64,000 nucleotides of DNA from Hamadaea flava (GTDB lineage: Bacteria > Actinomycetota > Actinomycetes > Mycobacteriales > Micromonosporaceae). Shown here piece by piece: positions 8,596 to 16,789 of the stretch (positions are counted from its first letter, which is position 1; every line of letters starts with the position of its first letter). The notes under the pieces are model-generated. The model had not been told where the DNA came from and did not search any database. It was given only the letters and a program-made list of their open reading frames with translations. Made by a program: the position numbers and the translations under genes. The stretch spans positions 5,394,001 through 5,458,000 of the forward strand of contig NZ_JAMZDZ010000001.1 in the NCBI RefSeq assembly GCF_024172085.1, written 5' to 3'.

Positions 8596-9504
8596 GTGCC
8601 TAGACGACCCACGATTCCGCCGGCGCTGCGCGGAGTGACGTTTCGCGGCAGCGCAGCGATGCGGGACGGCCTGCTGACGCGGGGTCAGCTCGCGAGTTCG
8701 GCCTGGCGACGGCTGTTCCGTGACGTCTACGTCCAGCGCTCGGTCGAGATCGACCATCGTGGACTCTGCGTCGCCGCTGTCGAGCACGTCCTGCCGTCTG
8801 CGGTCGTCACGGGTGCGTCGGCGGCCTATCTGCACGGCGTACGCCTGGTGGGGCCGGACGATCCCGTCGAACTGCTGACGCCGGCCCCGCACGGTCCCGT
8901 GCACGGCATCCGGCTGCATCACGGCCCACTCGATCCGGGAGATCTGGTCGAGGTCGACGGTCTTCGGGTGGCGAGCCCGACGCGTACGGTGTGGGACCTG
9001 GTTTGCCATCGCGACCTCGCGGACGCCGCGCGGTTCGTCGATCCGTTGTTGCGCCTCGGCCGGCTGACCGGCGACGACCTGGCCAAGTACGCGTGGGAGC
9101 ACCGGGGCGAGCCGGGCTACCGGTTGATGGAGCAGATGGCAGAGCTAGCCGACGCCGGCTCGGAGTCACCCCAGGAATCGCGTACGTGCGTCGAACTCGT
9201 GCTCGCCGGAGTCCCGAAGCCGCGGACGCAGTACGTGATCCGGGACGGCGGACGGTTCGTGGCGCGGTCCGATCTGGCCTGGCCGGAATACCTGGTCGCG
9301 CTGGAGTACGACGGGTACGACTTTCATCATGACCGGTCGGATCTGTCACGTGACCGGGCGCGGCTCAACCGGCAGCTCATCGCCGGATGGCTGGTCATCC
9401 ACGTCACCGGCGATCGGCTGCGACGAGATCTGCCGGGCGTGGTGGCGGAGGTGCTGGCCGCCCTCCGCTCCCGAGGCTGGCCCGGACCTCCTCGGCTGCC
9501 CTGA
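8596..9504 (+). CDS. AbiEi-like winged-helix plus DUF559 endonuclease-fold protein
   Basis: 302 residues from a GTG. The N-terminal half (MRDGLLTRGQLASSAWRRLF... YLHGVRL) resembles the AbiEi-type antitoxin winged helix with its helical extension. The C-terminal ~90 residues show the Vsr/PD-(D/E)XK-like DUF559 pattern: ARSDLAWPE, LVALEYDGYDFH and a final GWLVIHVTGD. Such two-part proteins are common as single genes in actinobacteria, but their role is not established; regulatory or DNA-processing functions have been proposed. The start is uncertain: the GTG at 8596 has only a weak upstream purine tract, and an in-frame ATG lies at 8659. It stands alone inside the polysaccharide locus, bracketed by palindromes. 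Confidence 0.72.
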   Translation: MPRRPTIPPALRGVTFRGSAAMRDGLLTRGQLASSAWRRLFRDVYVQRSVEIDHRGLCVAAVEHVLPSAVVTGASAAYLHGVRLVGPDDPVELLTPAPHGPVHGIRLHHGPLDPGDLVEVDGLRVASPTRTVWDLVCHRDLADAARFVDPLLRLGRLTGDDLAKYAWEHRGEPGYRLMEQMAELADAGSESPQESRTCVELVLAGVPKPRTQYVIRDGGRFVARSDLAWPEYLVALEYDGYDFHHDRSDLSRDRARLNRQLIAGWLVIHVTGDRLRRDLPGVVAEVLAALRSRGWPGPPRLP

Positions 9505-9515
9505 CGGTCCCCCGG

Positions 9516-9566
9516 CGTTACGTGCAGACCACGCCTTCGGCGTTTACGTGCAGACCACGCCTTCGG
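9516..9566. repeat. Two-copy 25/26-bp direct repeat
   Basis: The units at 9516-9540 and 9541-9566 share ACGTGCAGACCACGCCTTCG and differ by one inserted T. They begin 11 bp after the DUF559 stop and adjoin the next palindrome. No function can be assigned. Confidence 0.8.
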
Positions 9567-9573
9567 CGATAGG

Positions 9574-9634
9574 TGCGGATCACGGTTGCGCATGCCTCCG
9601 GGGCCGTTGGAAGCATGCACAACCGTGATCCGCA
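9574..9634. repeat. Palindrome, GATCACGG family (copy 3), between convergent genes
   Basis: Left arm 9574-9599 (TGCGGATCACGGTTGCGCAT onward) pairs with 9609-9634 with two mismatches that would be G-U pairs in one transcript. It is placed exactly between the 3' ends of the convergent DUF559 and GH26 genes, as expected for a bidirectional terminator. Confidence 0.88.
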
Positions 9635-9651
9635 GGAATCAAACGGAGGGG

Positions 9652-10611
9652 TCAGGGGAAGGCGGAGCGGAAGGTGGCGAACGCCGTCGCGTCGCCGGCC
9701 AGCCGGAACTGTCCTTTCTCCCCGTTGCCGTCCGGATCAGACTCGAAGTACGCCACTGCTTTGATCTGCGGCCAGCCCCGGACGAAGTCGCCGGCTTCCC
9801 GGATCCACCGCGTACGCACGGTGGGGCCCCACGTGCGGGCGACGCCGAACTCTCCGACGACGATGGGCTTGGGGTGCTGCGCCGCCCAGGTGAGGAACGG
9901 CGTGAGCAGGTCTTTCAGCGACGCGAACTTGCTCCCGGCGTACGCGTCGACGCAGACCCAGTCGACCGTGTCGTCGCCGGGGTAGTACGCGGCGGCTCGC
10001 CCGGCCGCGAAGCCTTCGGCGGTGGGGCACCACACCCAGGCGACGTTGCGTACGCCTTCTTCGGCGAACACGGCCCGGATGTGCCGCCACGCCGCGATGT
10101 AGTCTGCCGCGCTCCACATCGTGGCGGCCAGGTTCGGCCGGTCCATCTCCCAGCGGACGCGCAGCAGGACCGGGTCGCCGAAGCGGCGCAACTCCGCGGC
10201 CCGCGTACGCAGCTCCCGGTCGGTGTGGCCGAGGGTGATCGAGCGGGTGTCACCGGTGGCCCAGCTGAGCATGAGCGTGCTGCCCTTGCGGCCCAGCTGG
10301 CGGTCGCTGTAGGTGTCGAACGGCTCGTCGATCCGCCGGTACGTGTTGACGATCCGGAGGCGGCGGCCGAGCGACTCCTCGTATTGGCGTACCGCGGCGA
10401 TCCGGCCGGCCTGGGTGAGCTGGGCCGGCCGGACCCACGCGCCGAGCCAGGCGCCGGTGGCGGGCGGAGTCACCGCGCCACCGGCGAACGGCCCGGGATG
10501 GGGCGCGACTTTGTCCAAGGCTGAGGGGGTCGGCGCCGGCTCGTCAGGCGGCGGTGAGCACGCCGTCAGAGCCAGCAGTCCGACCGCCACCACGGCGACG
10601 AAGCGCCTCAC
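9652..10611 (-). CDS. Lipoprotein glycoside hydrolase, GH26 (beta-mannanase)-like
   Basis: 319 residues from the GTG at 10611, which overlaps the methyltransferase stop in GTGA. A signal peptide, VRRFVAVVAVGLLALTAC, ends in a lipobox with Cys18, so the enzyme is tethered outside the membrane. The catalytic region has GH26 landmarks: LLRVRWEMDRPN (acid/base Glu near 157), WRHIRAVFAEEGVRNVAWVW, PGDDTVDWVCVDAY, and KPIVVGEFGV (nucleophile Glu near 255). As the last gene of the polysaccharide operon it probably trims, releases or edits the polymer at the cell surface. The substrate of mannan type is a family inference only. Confidence 0.82.
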   Translation of the reverse strand: MRRFVAVVAVGLLALTACSPPPDEPAPTPSALDKVAPHPGPFAGGAVTPPATGAWLGAWVRPAQLTQAGRIAAVRQYEESLGRRLRIVNTYRRIDEPFDTYSDRQLGRKGSTLMLSWATGDTRSITLGHTDRELRTRAAELRRFGDPVLLRVRWEMDRPNLAATMWSAADYIAAWRHIRAVFAEEGVRNVAWVWCPTAEGFAAGRAAAYYPGDDTVDWVCVDAYAGSKFASLKDLLTPFLTWAAQHPKPIVVGEFGVARTWGPTVRTRWIREAGDFVRGWPQIKAVAYFESDPDGNGEKGQFRLAGDATAFATFRSAFP

Positions 10612-11669
10612 CAGCTCTCCGCGTCCGGGTCGCGCCGCGGCCGCTCGGACTCCTCGGCCGGCTCCGCTGCCGGCTCCACCGGGTGCGAGGACTCGGGCGA
10701 GACCGCGTGGGAAGGCTCGGGCGAGACCGCGTGGGAAGGCTCGGGCGAGACCGCGTGGGAGGACTCGGGCGAGCCCATCTGAGAGGGCTCGGGCGAGACC
10801 GCGTGGGAAGACTCGGGCGAGACCGCGTCTGACGACTCGGGCGAGACCAAGTGGGAGGACCCAGGCGAGCGCGGCTGCTCGGACGCGGACGGCGCGAGAT
10901 CGCCGCTGGCCAGACTGCCCAAGGTCGGACGGGTACGCCGGGCGATGTAGAGGACGTTGACGGAGTACCGGCCGGCGAGGCCGACCCGGGTGGCCAGGTC
11001 GTCCACGAACTGGGCGATCGGGCGCAGCCAGCGGCGGCCGTACCAGCCCTGTGTGAACAGGGCGAAGCCGCGCTGCTCGACGATGGTGAAGCCGTGCCGG
11101 TCGAGGATCGTGGCCACGTCGTCGTGCGACAGCTCGGAGAACCAGGGCTTCGCACCGTGCCGGCGGTGCCGCAGGTGCCGCAGCGAGTGGGCGTTGCCGT
11201 GGTTCTCCACGACGAGGAGCCCGGCGTCGTAGTGCGGCAGGACCTGGGCCGCGAAGGCGATCGCCCGGTCGCGTACCACCTCGTCGACGTTGAGAAGCAG
11301 GCGGAACACCGTGACAAGGGCGGGAGCATCGGTCGGGACCGGGATCGGCACCGGGCCGGTCTCGTCGATCTGATGCATGACCGCGTACGCGCCGACCTCG
11401 TGCGCCTTGGTCAGCATGGCGGCGCTGGTGTCGTAGCCGTGCGCACCGCGCACCAGACCGTGCAGGATGCGGATGGCCCGGCCGGTGCCACAGGCGAAGT
11501 CGTGCTGAACCGGTCGCCGGTAGGGGAACGCCCGCCGGGCGAGGCCGCGCAGATACTCGCGCTGCCGCCGGTTGATCGCCGACCAGTAGCTGTCCGGGGC
11601 GTACACGATGTGCTCGTACTTCTCCACCGCCGCGGAGTCCTGGAAGATCTGGGTGTAATCGGTGCGCAT
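10608..11669 (-). CDS. Class I SAM-dependent methyltransferase with repetitive C-terminal tail
   Basis: 353 residues. The Rossmann core has the SAM-binding HDFACGTGRAIRIL (about 56-69), an acidic residue after GYDTSAAML, FRLLLNVDEV in the motif-IV region, and the strand-6/7 tail VLYIARR near 250. Residues ~265-350 are a low-complexity array of SPESSHAV-type octapeptides rich in Ser, Glu and His, then an acidic-basic end. The core alone would be a complete enzyme; the tail may bind surfaces or simply be expanded sequence. It lies between the flippase and the GH26 lipoprotein in a coupled operon, so it may O-methylate the glycan. The acceptor is unknown. Confidence 0.82.
   Translation of the reverse strand: MRTDYTQIFQDSAAVEKYEHIVYAPDSYWSAINRRQREYLRGLARRAFPYRRPVQHDFACGTGRAIRILHGLVRGAHGYDTSAAMLTKAHEVGAYAVMHQIDETGPVPIPVPTDAPALVTVFRLLLNVDEVVRDRAIAFAAQVLPHYDAGLLVVENHGNAHSLRHLRHRRHGAKPWFSELSHDDVATILDRHGFTIVEQRGFALFTQGWYGRRWLRPIAQFVDDLATRVGLAGRYSVNVLYIARRTRPTLGSLASGDLAPSASEQPRSPGSSHLVSPESSDAVSPESSHAVSPEPSQMGSPESSHAVSPEPSHAVSPEPSHAVSPESSHPVEPAAEPAEESERPRRDPDAESW
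10690..10869. repeat. 24-bp in-frame tandem repeats in the methyltransferase gene
   Basis: Seven full units and one partial begin every 24 bp from 10690, approximately GACTCGGGCGAGACCGCGTG plus four bases. They encode octapeptides such as SPESSHAV and SPEPSHAV. Units are nearly identical at DNA level, so copy number probably varies between strains. Confidence 0.92.
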
Positions 11670-11687
11670 GGTTCTCCTCGAGTGTTG

Positions 11688-13238
11688 TCAGACCCGCCGG
11701 CTCAATGGGGTCATAGGCAGGCGGCGGCGCAGCAGCACCACCCCCAGCAGGTACGCGACCGCCCCGGCTCCGATGGCCAGCCAAGGCGGGGACGCGTGCA
11801 GCGCGACCGGCACCGCGCCGAAGCTGACGGAGGTCAGCAGCACGGCGGCGAGGGTGTCGCCGCCGAAGGGGTGCAGCCGCATCGTGACCACGATCTGGGC
11901 GAGGGGCAGCAGGTTGTTCACGGCGACCGCGCAGGCCAGCCCGAGAGCGGCGCCGACGATCCCGAGCGCCGGGATGAGGAGAAGATCCACAGCGACCATC
12001 GCGATCAGGGCCGCGAGAACGTTGACGAGGTTCCAGACGGTTCGGCCGCCCATGGCGAGCACCATGTCGACCATCCCGCAGCCGGTGGCCAGCAGCATCA
12101 CCAACGCCAGTACGCGTACCACCGGGGCGGCCTGCCGGTAGTGCGTGCCGAACAGGCCGAGGTAGTCCCCGGCGTACTGGAGGATCGTCAGGTGCAGCGG
12201 CCAGGAGGTGAGGATGAGCCAGCCGGTCGCGGTCTGATACAGCCGCCGCGCGGTGGGCAGGTCGCCGACCGCGAGTGCCTCGGCCAACCGGGGCTGCACC
12301 GCCTGCGAGATGGCGCCGTTGGCGAGCTGGCCGACGACGACGAACCGCCCCGCGACGGAGTACGCCGCCGCGGCGGCCAGCCCGGCGAGCGCGGCGACCA
12401 GCAGCACGTCGATGCGTTGCAGGGCGGTCTGGGCGACGTTGGCGAGAGCGCGGGGCGCGGTGAACCGCCAGAACCGCCACCCCATCCCGTCCGCTGCGGG
12501 TTTCCTGCGGATCAGGGATATCCAGGCGATCACGGCCGCTTTTGACATGCGTATCCGTGATCTGCTGCCCAATGGATTGGCCAGGCGCCAGAGGAGGTAG
12601 CCGGCGGCGACGCAGACCGGCAGGTACGGCCCGGCCCACGCGACGGCCCAGACGGCCACCGGTGCGCCGACGAGGAAGACCAGGCCCAGCAGGACCAGTT
12701 GCAACGCCGGCCGGGTGATCTTCTCCAGCAGCACGGTCGGGCGCATCTGCCGGTAGCCGCGGGTCGCGGCCAGCAATGCGTCGGCGAGCGCGGCGAGCGG
12801 CAGGAAGAACGCGAGCGCCCGCAGCGGTCCGGCGTACTCCGGGGTCAGCACGGGGGCCAGCCAGAAGGTGACCCCCGTGAGCACCAGTCCCGCGAGGAAC
12901 ACCGGTGGCAGGGCGACCCGCAGGCACGCCCCGATCAGCTCCGGTGTGGACAGTGCGCGCAGCCGGGCCGGCCAGTACACCAGCCCGGTCACCGTCCCCA
13001 GCCGGGCCACCCCACCCACCAGCGTGAACGCGGCCGTGGCCGCGAAGAACGAACCCGCCTGCTCGGCCCCCAGTCCGCGCGCGACCAGCCAGGTCACGCC
13101 GAGGCCCGCGACCCCGGCCAGGCCCGCGCCCAGCAGGTTCGCGACGCCGCCGCGCGCGGTCGAGGTCAGCGCGTCCCGGTGCGAACCAGCTCCGCGTTGC
13201 GAGGGCGCCTGGGTGCGAGTCGGGTTCTCCGTGGTCAT
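11688..13238 (-). CDS. Polysaccharide flippase (Wzx/MATE-like, MOP superfamily)
   Basis: 516 residues with about 12-14 predicted membrane helices. The first is LLGAGLAGVAGLGVTWLVARG, and the later half contains the typical ALANVAQTALQRIDVLLVAAL and GMVDMVLAMGGRTVWNLVNV stretches. It would move a lipid-linked, probably sulfated, repeat unit across the membrane for assembly by the ligase/polymerase encoded upstream. Its ATG overlaps the preceding sulfotransferase stop in ATGA. Residues ~226-243, in a loop between helices 6 and 7, are encoded by an in-frame palindromic element with unusual codons (AGA, TCA, ATA, AAA). The reading frame stays open through it. Confidence 0.87.
   Translation of the reverse strand: MTTENPTRTQAPSQRGAGSHRDALTSTARGGVANLLGAGLAGVAGLGVTWLVARGLGAEQAGSFFAATAAFTLVGGVARLGTVTGLVYWPARLRALSTPELIGACLRVALPPVFLAGLVLTGVTFWLAPVLTPEYAGPLRALAFFLPLAALADALLAATRGYRQMRPTVLLEKITRPALQLVLLGLVFLVGAPVAVWAVAWAGPYLPVCVAAGYLLWRLANPLGSRSRIRMSKAAVIAWISLIRRKPAADGMGWRFWRFTAPRALANVAQTALQRIDVLLVAALAGLAAAAAYSVAGRFVVVGQLANGAISQAVQPRLAEALAVGDLPTARRLYQTATGWLILTSWPLHLTILQYAGDYLGLFGTHYRQAAPVVRVLALVMLLATGCGMVDMVLAMGGRTVWNLVNVLAALIAMVAVDLLLIPALGIVGAALGLACAVAVNNLLPLAQIVVTMRLHPFGGDTLAAVLLTSVSFGAVPVALHASPPWLAIGAGAVAYLLGVVLLRRRLPMTPLSRRV
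12509..12563. repeat. Palindromic element inserted in frame inside the flippase gene
   Basis: Ends GGATCAGGGATA (12509-12520) and TATCCGTGATCT (12552-12563) are inverted copies with 2 of 12 mismatches. Read on the minus strand, the right part AGATCACGGATACGCATG matches the arm of the intergenic copy at 32258 at 17 of 18 bases. The left part resembles the GATCAGGGAT group at 16708 and 47655. It therefore looks like a hybrid member of the intergenic family that now encodes about 18 amino acids of the flippase. Confidence 0.85.
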
Positions 13239-14107
13239 GCTCGCCAGGCAGGCGTACGCCCAAGCCAGGCGGTCAGGGCCGCATCGTGTGGTGCGAAGTG
13301 CGCGCGGAGCTCCGCGTGGATCTCGTCGGGCAGTTCGGTCTCCCGGGGCCGAGCGTTGTGCTGCTCGAATTCGGGGAAGCCCAGGTGCGGCAGGCCGAGG
13401 AAGTTCTGCACTCGTTCGTAGACCGTCTTCGGGTCGGTGAAGAACTCTTCGGCCTCCTGGACGAGGATGCTGTCCCGGCCGAGCTGATGCGCCAACTGCT
13501 CCAGCGCGATGGCGTACTCGCCTCGGGCCCGGTACGCGTGGTGCTGATGGGCGAACGAGTACGCGAACGGGTCGGCGGTCAGCCGGGCCTGCTGGCCCCG
13601 CAGCCGGCTCGTTTCGAGGGAGAGCGCGCGGGCGAAGTCGGCCTCGAGCTCGAAGCCCCGTGCCACTTCATGTGCGTGTTGCGAGTGCGCCCGCTCGACC
13701 GGGTCGCGGACGAGCACGATCACGCGTACGCCAGGCAGGTCGCGCGCGATCCGGGCGGCCGCGTGCGGGTGGTAGAGGTAGTACGGGCTCGACTCGAAGG
13801 TCTGCCCCGGATAGCCGTGTTCGTCGAGCAGCCGCTCGGCCGCCCGGCGCAGCGGGAAGTGGGCGCGGTACCAGTCCGGCCCGCGGTGGTAGTTCGTGTC
13901 GAAGTAGTGCACTCCCTTGTGCAGCACCGCCTTGAGGATCAGCGGATGCTGCGAGAGCGCGCGGTAGAGCGACGTGGTTCCGCAGCGCTGCCCGCCGCAG
14001 ATCAGGAACGAGGGCAGCATGCGGGAGCCGGCGGTGAGCCGGCCGAACGAGCGGGATCCGGCGTGGATGATGCGTTTGACGGGTTCGGGCACGGTGCTGG
14101 AGTTCAC
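13235..14107 (-). CDS. Sulfotransferase (second of the locus)
   Basis: 290 residues from the GTG at 14107, which overlaps the preceding stop in GTGA. The P-loop-like 5'-PSB is FLICGGQRCGTTSLYRAL (34-51) and the 3'-phosphate region VRVIVLVRDPVERAHSQ is near 120-135. KGVHYFDTNYHRGPDWYRAHF is typical of carbohydrate (heparan-type and bacterial NodH-like) sulfotransferases of the Sulfotransfer_1 fold. It is soluble, with no signal peptide. Its start overlaps the APH-fold gene and its stop overlaps the flippase start, so it is embedded in the core operon. Two different sulfotransferases suggest at least two sulfated positions on the polymer. Confidence 0.88.
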   Translation of the reverse strand: MNSSTVPEPVKRIIHAGSRSFGRLTAGSRMLPSFLICGGQRCGTTSLYRALSQHPLILKAVLHKGVHYFDTNYHRGPDWYRAHFPLRRAAERLLDEHGYPGQTFESSPYYLYHPHAAARIARDLPGVRVIVLVRDPVERAHSQHAHEVARGFELEADFARALSLETSRLRGQQARLTADPFAYSFAHQHHAYRARGEYAIALEQLAHQLGRDSILVQEAEEFFTDPKTVYERVQNFLGLPHLGFPEFEQHNARPRETELPDEIHAELRAHFAPHDAALTAWLGRTPAWRA

Positions 14108-15354
14108 GTCAGCCTCCGGACGCGGTCGATGAGCACGGGAAGCAGCCAGGTTCCGAGGACGCCGAGGCGCGCACCCGCCTCGGCCTGGCGGTCGGCCAGA
14201 TAACGGGCGGCGAGGTCCACGAGGTAGAGCAGCGCGGTGACCTCGCGCCCGTCGGGGATCACGTCGAATGGATCGAGCAGTGTGGACGCCTGGGCGACCA
14301 CGTCGGCCACGCAGGCACGCGCGTCGGCGTCGGACTGGATGCGGCGTTGCAGCTCGTAGTGGAGGGCGTCGAAGCCCATCGGGACGCCCGGGGTGAACCG
14401 TTCCCAGTCCCACACCAGCACGTCGGACCCGTCGTCGCTGTCGACGCAGGCCATGTTCCAGGGCGCCCAGTCGCCGTGCCAGGCGCCGTAGGTCAGCGGT
14501 ACGTCGCCGCTGCGGTCGATCAGGGTCCGTGCGGCGTCCAGCAGCGGCGCCCCGTCGGCGTGATCGGCCACCTGCACCAGGCGGTTGCGCAGGTCGGCCC
14601 AGTAAGGGCTGGTGGCCAGCCAGCCGCGGGTGGTCCCCACGGCACGGGCGACCTCCAGCATCGCGGTGGTCAGTCTTTCCGGCCCGAGTGGTACGCGATC
14701 CCGCCAGATCGGCAGCGCGGACTGCACCAGCACCTGGTGCCCGTGCCACTGCCCGGTGTGGAGGACCTGTGGAACGGAGACTTCCTTGAGGTCGATGTGG
14801 GACAACGCGGTCAGCGCCGCGGTCTCGGCCCGGACGAGCCGTCGGGTCAACGGGCCGGTCCCCAGCTTGGTGAAGCCGAAGGTACGCCCGGTCGGCGTGA
14901 GCAGTTGCAGGACCGGCTTCCGATTGGCCCGCGCCGGTCCGATGTGGATACTGATGCTGAGCGGCGCCTGCAGGTGCCGTTCCAGGTAGCTGTCGATGGA
15001 GTCGGCCCCGGGCGACGGTGCGTTGATGCGTACGCGGTCACGCAGGAGCGCCGGCCACGCCCCGGTGCGCAGCGCCGCCACGACGGCGTCCCGTTTGAGC
15101 TTGGCGAGCCGGGTCTGCGGCTCGGCGAATCGGCGTACGGCCGCGGCGGCGACCCGCCGGGACCCCATCGGGATCAACAGCTTCGGCCGCCGCGCGTGCG
15201 GCACGACGAGATACTCCGCGACTCGGTCCGGTCCGTCGCCGGTGAGCGAACAGGGCGCCGGATACAGCAGGTCGAGGACTTCGGCGAGGTACTGATGGCG
15301 TAGTTGGGCGTCGGCCGCGGTCAGCTGGGCCGGAGCGGTGGTCACCGGGCTCAT
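14104..15354 (-). CDS. APH-fold (aminoglycoside phosphotransferase-like) kinase
   Basis: 416 residues. The C-terminal half has kinase-like motifs: catalytic loop YGAWHGDWAPWNMA (about 287-300) and the metal-binding VWDWERF (about 308-314), as in APH/choline-kinase proteins. The N-terminal half (KLLIPMGSRRVAAAAVRRF..., FGFTKLGTGPLTRRLVRAE) contains a plausible nucleotide Lys. Its place between an O-antigen ligase and a sulfotransferase, coupled to both by 4-nt overlaps, argues for phosphorylation of a sugar or polymer component rather than antibiotic resistance. This is inference from context; the substrate is unknown. Confidence 0.78.
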   Translation of the reverse strand: MSPVTTAPAQLTAADAQLRHQYLAEVLDLLYPAPCSLTGDGPDRVAEYLVVPHARRPKLLIPMGSRRVAAAAVRRFAEPQTRLAKLKRDAVVAALRTGAWPALLRDRVRINAPSPGADSIDSYLERHLQAPLSISIHIGPARANRKPVLQLLTPTGRTFGFTKLGTGPLTRRLVRAETAALTALSHIDLKEVSVPQVLHTGQWHGHQVLVQSALPIWRDRVPLGPERLTTAMLEVARAVGTTRGWLATSPYWADLRNRLVQVADHADGAPLLDAARTLIDRSGDVPLTYGAWHGDWAPWNMACVDSDDGSDVLVWDWERFTPGVPMGFDALHYELQRRIQSDADARACVADVVAQASTLLDPFDVIPDGREVTALLYLVDLAARYLADRQAEAGARLGVLGTWLLPVLIDRVRRLT

Positions 15355-16667
15355 GCGTCACCCCGATCAGAGTTCGTTTTCGGGAGGGTTGCGCGCCAGA
15401 GCAGCGCGTAGGCCAGGAAGGTGAAGGCCAGCGGGGTGACCAGCGAGTTGTACCAGAACATCGCGACGAAGGTCCCCACGATCGCGGCCTGGCCCGCGAT
15501 CCCGATCGGCGTGCGGTCGCGGCGGAACCGCCACAGCCCGTAGCCGAAGAAGCCCAGGTATCCGACGGCACCGACGGCGCCATGAGCGAACAGCAGCTGC
15601 CACAGCTGCCCGTTGCCGCCGACGGTGAAGTTGCCGCAGCGTTCGCAGGCAGCACTCTCGCCGACCGTGATCGACTGCCGGCCGCCGAGCGTGTTGCGCG
15701 TCGACCCGAACCCGACCAGCGGGGACTGCCGGAACCCGTCCAGCGCCCGCTCAGTCAGATACATGCGTACGCCGTTGGACTTGCCGTTCTCCAGGCGTTT
15801 GGTGACGACGTCGCCCAGCGGCGTCACCGCCAGCACCCCGGCCAGCGCGGCGGCGGCGCCCGCCCCGGCCAGCAGCATGCCCGACCGGCCCGCCTGCGCC
15901 TGGCGTACCGCCACGTAGGCGAGCGTGACCCCGAGCCCGATCCACAGGCCCCGATTGAGCGAGTGGACGACCGGCACGGCCGCGACCACCAGCAGGGCGA
16001 GCGCCGCGGTCTTGACCCGCCGCGGGGCTGCCGTGCGGACCGCGACGGCGAACCAGACGACGAGCAGGCAGAAGTTGTTGCCCCAGGTGTTCGTGTAACC
16101 CCACGGCGCGGCCGGGCGGGGCTGGGGGTCGCCGACGAGGTCCATGATCTGCGCGGCGTAGGGGTGGACCAGCGACTTGATGAAGCCCTTGCCGCGCACA
16201 CCCGGTGGGAGCAGCAGCTCGACCGGCGAGGTGAAGCTGAAGTGCCCGGCGAAGGTGCCGAGCAGTCCACCCGCGACGGTGACCACGAACAGCCAGGCCA
16301 GCAGTTTGACCAGGCGCGTCTGGGAGAGCGCGCCGGTCGGCAGGTTACCGGCGTAGATCAATAGGACGGTCAGCGAGACGTACTCGACCAGACGGAAGGC
16401 GACGCCGCTGACCCGCTCGGCCGCGCCCGCCTGGACCACGCCGTCCGGGTCGGCCCCGAGCACGGCCACGCCGACGATCACCGCGCCCAGGAAGAGCAGC
16501 CAGAAGGGAAAACCGGGCGGCAGCTTGACCGCCTCGCCGCGCCGGTGCTTCCGGACGAGTTGGACGACCATCGGGACGGCGAGGATCGGGAAGATCAGAA
16601 CGCCGAGCCCGAGCGCCCACCACAGCGGATACAGGGCCAGCAGCGCCACCAACGGCCACGCGGACAT
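15351..16667 (-). CDS. O-antigen ligase / Wzy-like polymerase
   Basis: About 438 residues starting at ATG 16667 (MSAWPLVALLALYPLWW). There are 10-12 hydrophobic spans and a long extracytoplasmic loop around 215-310 that holds LEYTNTWGNN-type polar sequence and the family's HSLNRGLWIGLG motif. GFGSTRNTLGG near 315 fits the Wzy_C/O-antigen ligase domain. It would polymerise or attach translocated repeat units on the outer membrane face. It is the first gene of the coupled block reading to the GH26 lipoprotein. Longer upstream reading in the same frame crosses the palindrome at 16708 and is not coding. Confidence 0.86.
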   Translation of the reverse strand: MSAWPLVALLALYPLWWALGLGVLIFPILAVPMVVQLVRKHRRGEAVKLPPGFPFWLLFLGAVIVGVAVLGADPDGVVQAGAAERVSGVAFRLVEYVSLTVLLIYAGNLPTGALSQTRLVKLLAWLFVVTVAGGLLGTFAGHFSFTSPVELLLPPGVRGKGFIKSLVHPYAAQIMDLVGDPQPRPAAPWGYTNTWGNNFCLLVVWFAVAVRTAAPRRVKTAALALLVVAAVPVVHSLNRGLWIGLGVTLAYVAVRQAQAGRSGMLLAGAGAAAALAGVLAVTPLGDVVTKRLENGKSNGVRMYLTERALDGFRQSPLVGFGSTRNTLGGRQSITVGESAACERCGNFTVGGNGQLWQLLFAHGAVGAVGYLGFFGYGLWRFRRDRTPIGIAGQAAIVGTFVAMFWYNSLVTPLAFTFLAYALLWRATLPKTNSDRGDA

Positions 16668-16707
16668 GCTGGGCGCCTCGTCGCCGCCCCTGCCGCCCCT
16701 GTGCGCC

Positions 16708-16762
16708 GGATCAGGGTTCTCGGTCGAATCTTGACCCAAGATTCGACCTGGATCCCTGATCC
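16708..16762. repeat. Palindrome, GATCAGGG group (copy 1), inside the polysaccharide operon
   Basis: Left arm 16708-16733 (GGATCAGGGTTCTCGGTCGA onward) pairs with 16737-16762, three mismatches and a 3-nt loop; the centre reads AATCTTGACCCAAGATT. It lies between the Wzz-like gene and the ligase on the same strand, so it could attenuate transcription into the ligase or separate two units. Similar centres occur at 47655 and 50005. Confidence 0.88.
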
Positions 16763-16789
16763 AGTGCCCACGATCCGGGGCGACGACAC

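Noticed and set aside
8596-9504. AbiE toxin-antitoxin system
   Set aside because: Only an AbiEi-like N-terminal region is present, fused to DUF559. No AbiEii nucleotidyltransferase gene is adjacent.
9652-13263. A single very long minus-strand reading frame of about 1200 codons
   Set aside because: Only its last 320 codons (the GH26 lipoprotein) have protein-like features. The rest is an out-of-frame shadow of the methyltransferase and flippase genes caused by high GC.
14104-15354. Aminoglycoside resistance gene
   Set aside because: The APH fold is shared by many kinases. The gene is translationally coupled inside a polysaccharide operon, so a resistance role has no support.
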